This document shows positions 6,386-6,784 of a stretch of DNA of 6,784 bases, one piece after another. Source of the stretch: Opitutus sp. GAS368 (lineage in GTDB: Bacteria; Verrucomicrobiota; Verrucomicrobiia; Opitutales; Opitutaceae); assembly GCA_945862035.1 (NCBI GenBank), contig CAMAXB010000168.1:1-6784 (forward strand). Direction: 5' to 3'. The notes under the pieces were generated by a model. It saw only the letters and a list, made by a program, of their open reading frames with translations. It searched no databases and was not told where the DNA came from. Every line of letters starts with the position of its first letter. Positions within the stretch are counted from its first letter, which is position 1. Made by a program: the position numbers and the translations under genes.

Positions 6386-6739
6386 ATGAAGACGCGAGTC
6401 ATGGGAGCGCTCCTGGGGTTACTGGCCGGAGCAAGCTTTGCCGCCGAACCCGCCGTGCCGGCGTTCGACGGTGCCCCCTTGGATTTCGTCCCGACGCCGC
6501 CCGCGCAATGCAGTACCGCGGAATTGATGCATCTGCTGAAGGCCCCGCGTGCAGCGCCGACGCTTTTCCCTGACCTGAGGCCGGCCGCCCCGGCCCCGCT
6601 GCAGCATCATCTCACCATCGCGGAACCAGACCCGCACCTGCGTTCCGCGATGCCGGTCGTGACACCCGATCCCGCCGTCGACTACAAGCTGATGATCATT
6701 GGTTCCCTGGGCGTGGTCGCCGGCGAGGCGGAGAAGTAG
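6386..6739 (+). CDS. Small exported proline-rich protein of unknown function
   Basis: 117 residues. The first 20 form a typical Sec signal peptide: basic start (MKTR), hydrophobic core (VMGALLGLLAGA), and small residues at a likely signal peptidase I site (SFA/AEP, about residue 19). The mature part of about 98 residues is rich in Pro and Ala, has a single cysteine (C42, not in a lipobox), histidines around QHH (73-75), and a C-terminal part with DYKLMIIGSLGVV (99-111) that is predicted to be ordered and hydrophobic. I do not recognise the family. The ribosome site is AGGAGG at 6378-6383, the strongest next to an annotated gene here, but only 2 bases from the ATG. A small inverted repeat (AGCGA 6358-6362, TCGCT 6370-6374) precedes it. 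It starts 38 bases after the RluA-type gene and its stop abuts the next GTG, which suggests translational coupling and perhaps a partner role for the downstream protein. Confidence 0.75.
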   Translation: MKTRVMGALLGLLAGASFAAEPAVPAFDGAPLDFVPTPPAQCSTAELMHLLKAPRAAPTLFPDLRPAAPAPLQHHLTIAEPDPHLRSAMPVVTPDPAVDYKLMIIGSLGVVAGEAEK

Positions 6740-6784
6740 GTGGCCAAGTCATCCTTCACCGTTTCGGCTCGGCGCGACGCACCT
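6740..6784 (+). CDS. First 15 codons of a further gene (cut by the right edge)
   Basis: A GTG directly follows the TAG of the small exported protein (zero-base gap) and opens a frame that runs to the edge, beginning MAKSSFTVSARRDAP. GGAG at 6730-6733, six bases before the GTG, is a reasonable ribosome site. Abutting stop and start codons are typical of operon partners. There is no signal peptide in what is visible, and too little is present to name a function. Confidence 0.5.
   Translation, partial: MAKSSFTVSARRDAP

Overview
The window is GC-rich bacterial chromosome, densely coded, with features that point to a Gram-negative in the Verrucomicrobia, most likely Opitutaceae-like. That placement is an inference from the style of the proteins (a long LpxK with the DDGFQY variant, and weak or absent Shine-Dalgarno sequences before most genes). 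It was not tested by any search. An LpxK gene implies a lipid A outer membrane. No plasmid, phage, IS, CRISPR or RNA-gene signature was found, and the content looks like ordinary housekeeping chromosome.

Left part (1-459): the first ~292 bases hold the N-terminal part of a membrane protein on the minus strand that runs off the left edge. Its base composition is lower in GC than the rest (about 57% by hand count over the first 300 bases, against 65-78% in most other lines sampled, though some parts of the M29 gene are also near 58%). A 167-base gap follows with two hairpins, one of which looks like a plus-strand intrinsic terminator.

Middle-left (460-2860): a class V aminotransferase on the minus strand and lpxK on the plus strand are divergently transcribed from a gap of about 115 bases. 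That gap contains the best-spaced Shine-Dalgarno sequence in the window. It sits on the plus strand in front of a 51-codon ORF that overlaps the start of lpxK out of frame, so a leader peptide for lpxK is possible.

Right part (3065-6784): after a 204-base very GC-rich gap comes a co-directional plus-strand run: an M29 metallopeptidase (aminopeptidase), an adenosine deaminase-family enzyme, an RluA/RluD-type 23S rRNA pseudouridine synthase, a small exported proline-rich protein of unknown function, and the first 15 codons of another gene that begins directly after its stop. Spacings of 0 to about 60 bases suggest an operon or read-through unit, although the functions (peptide turnover, purine or futalosine deamination, rRNA modification, an envelope protein) do not form one obvious pathway.

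No clearly new biological system is visible. The points most worth a second look are the leader-like ORF before lpxK, the small secreted protein coupled to the gene at the right edge, the truncated membrane protein at the left edge, and residue changes in LpxK and the deaminase.
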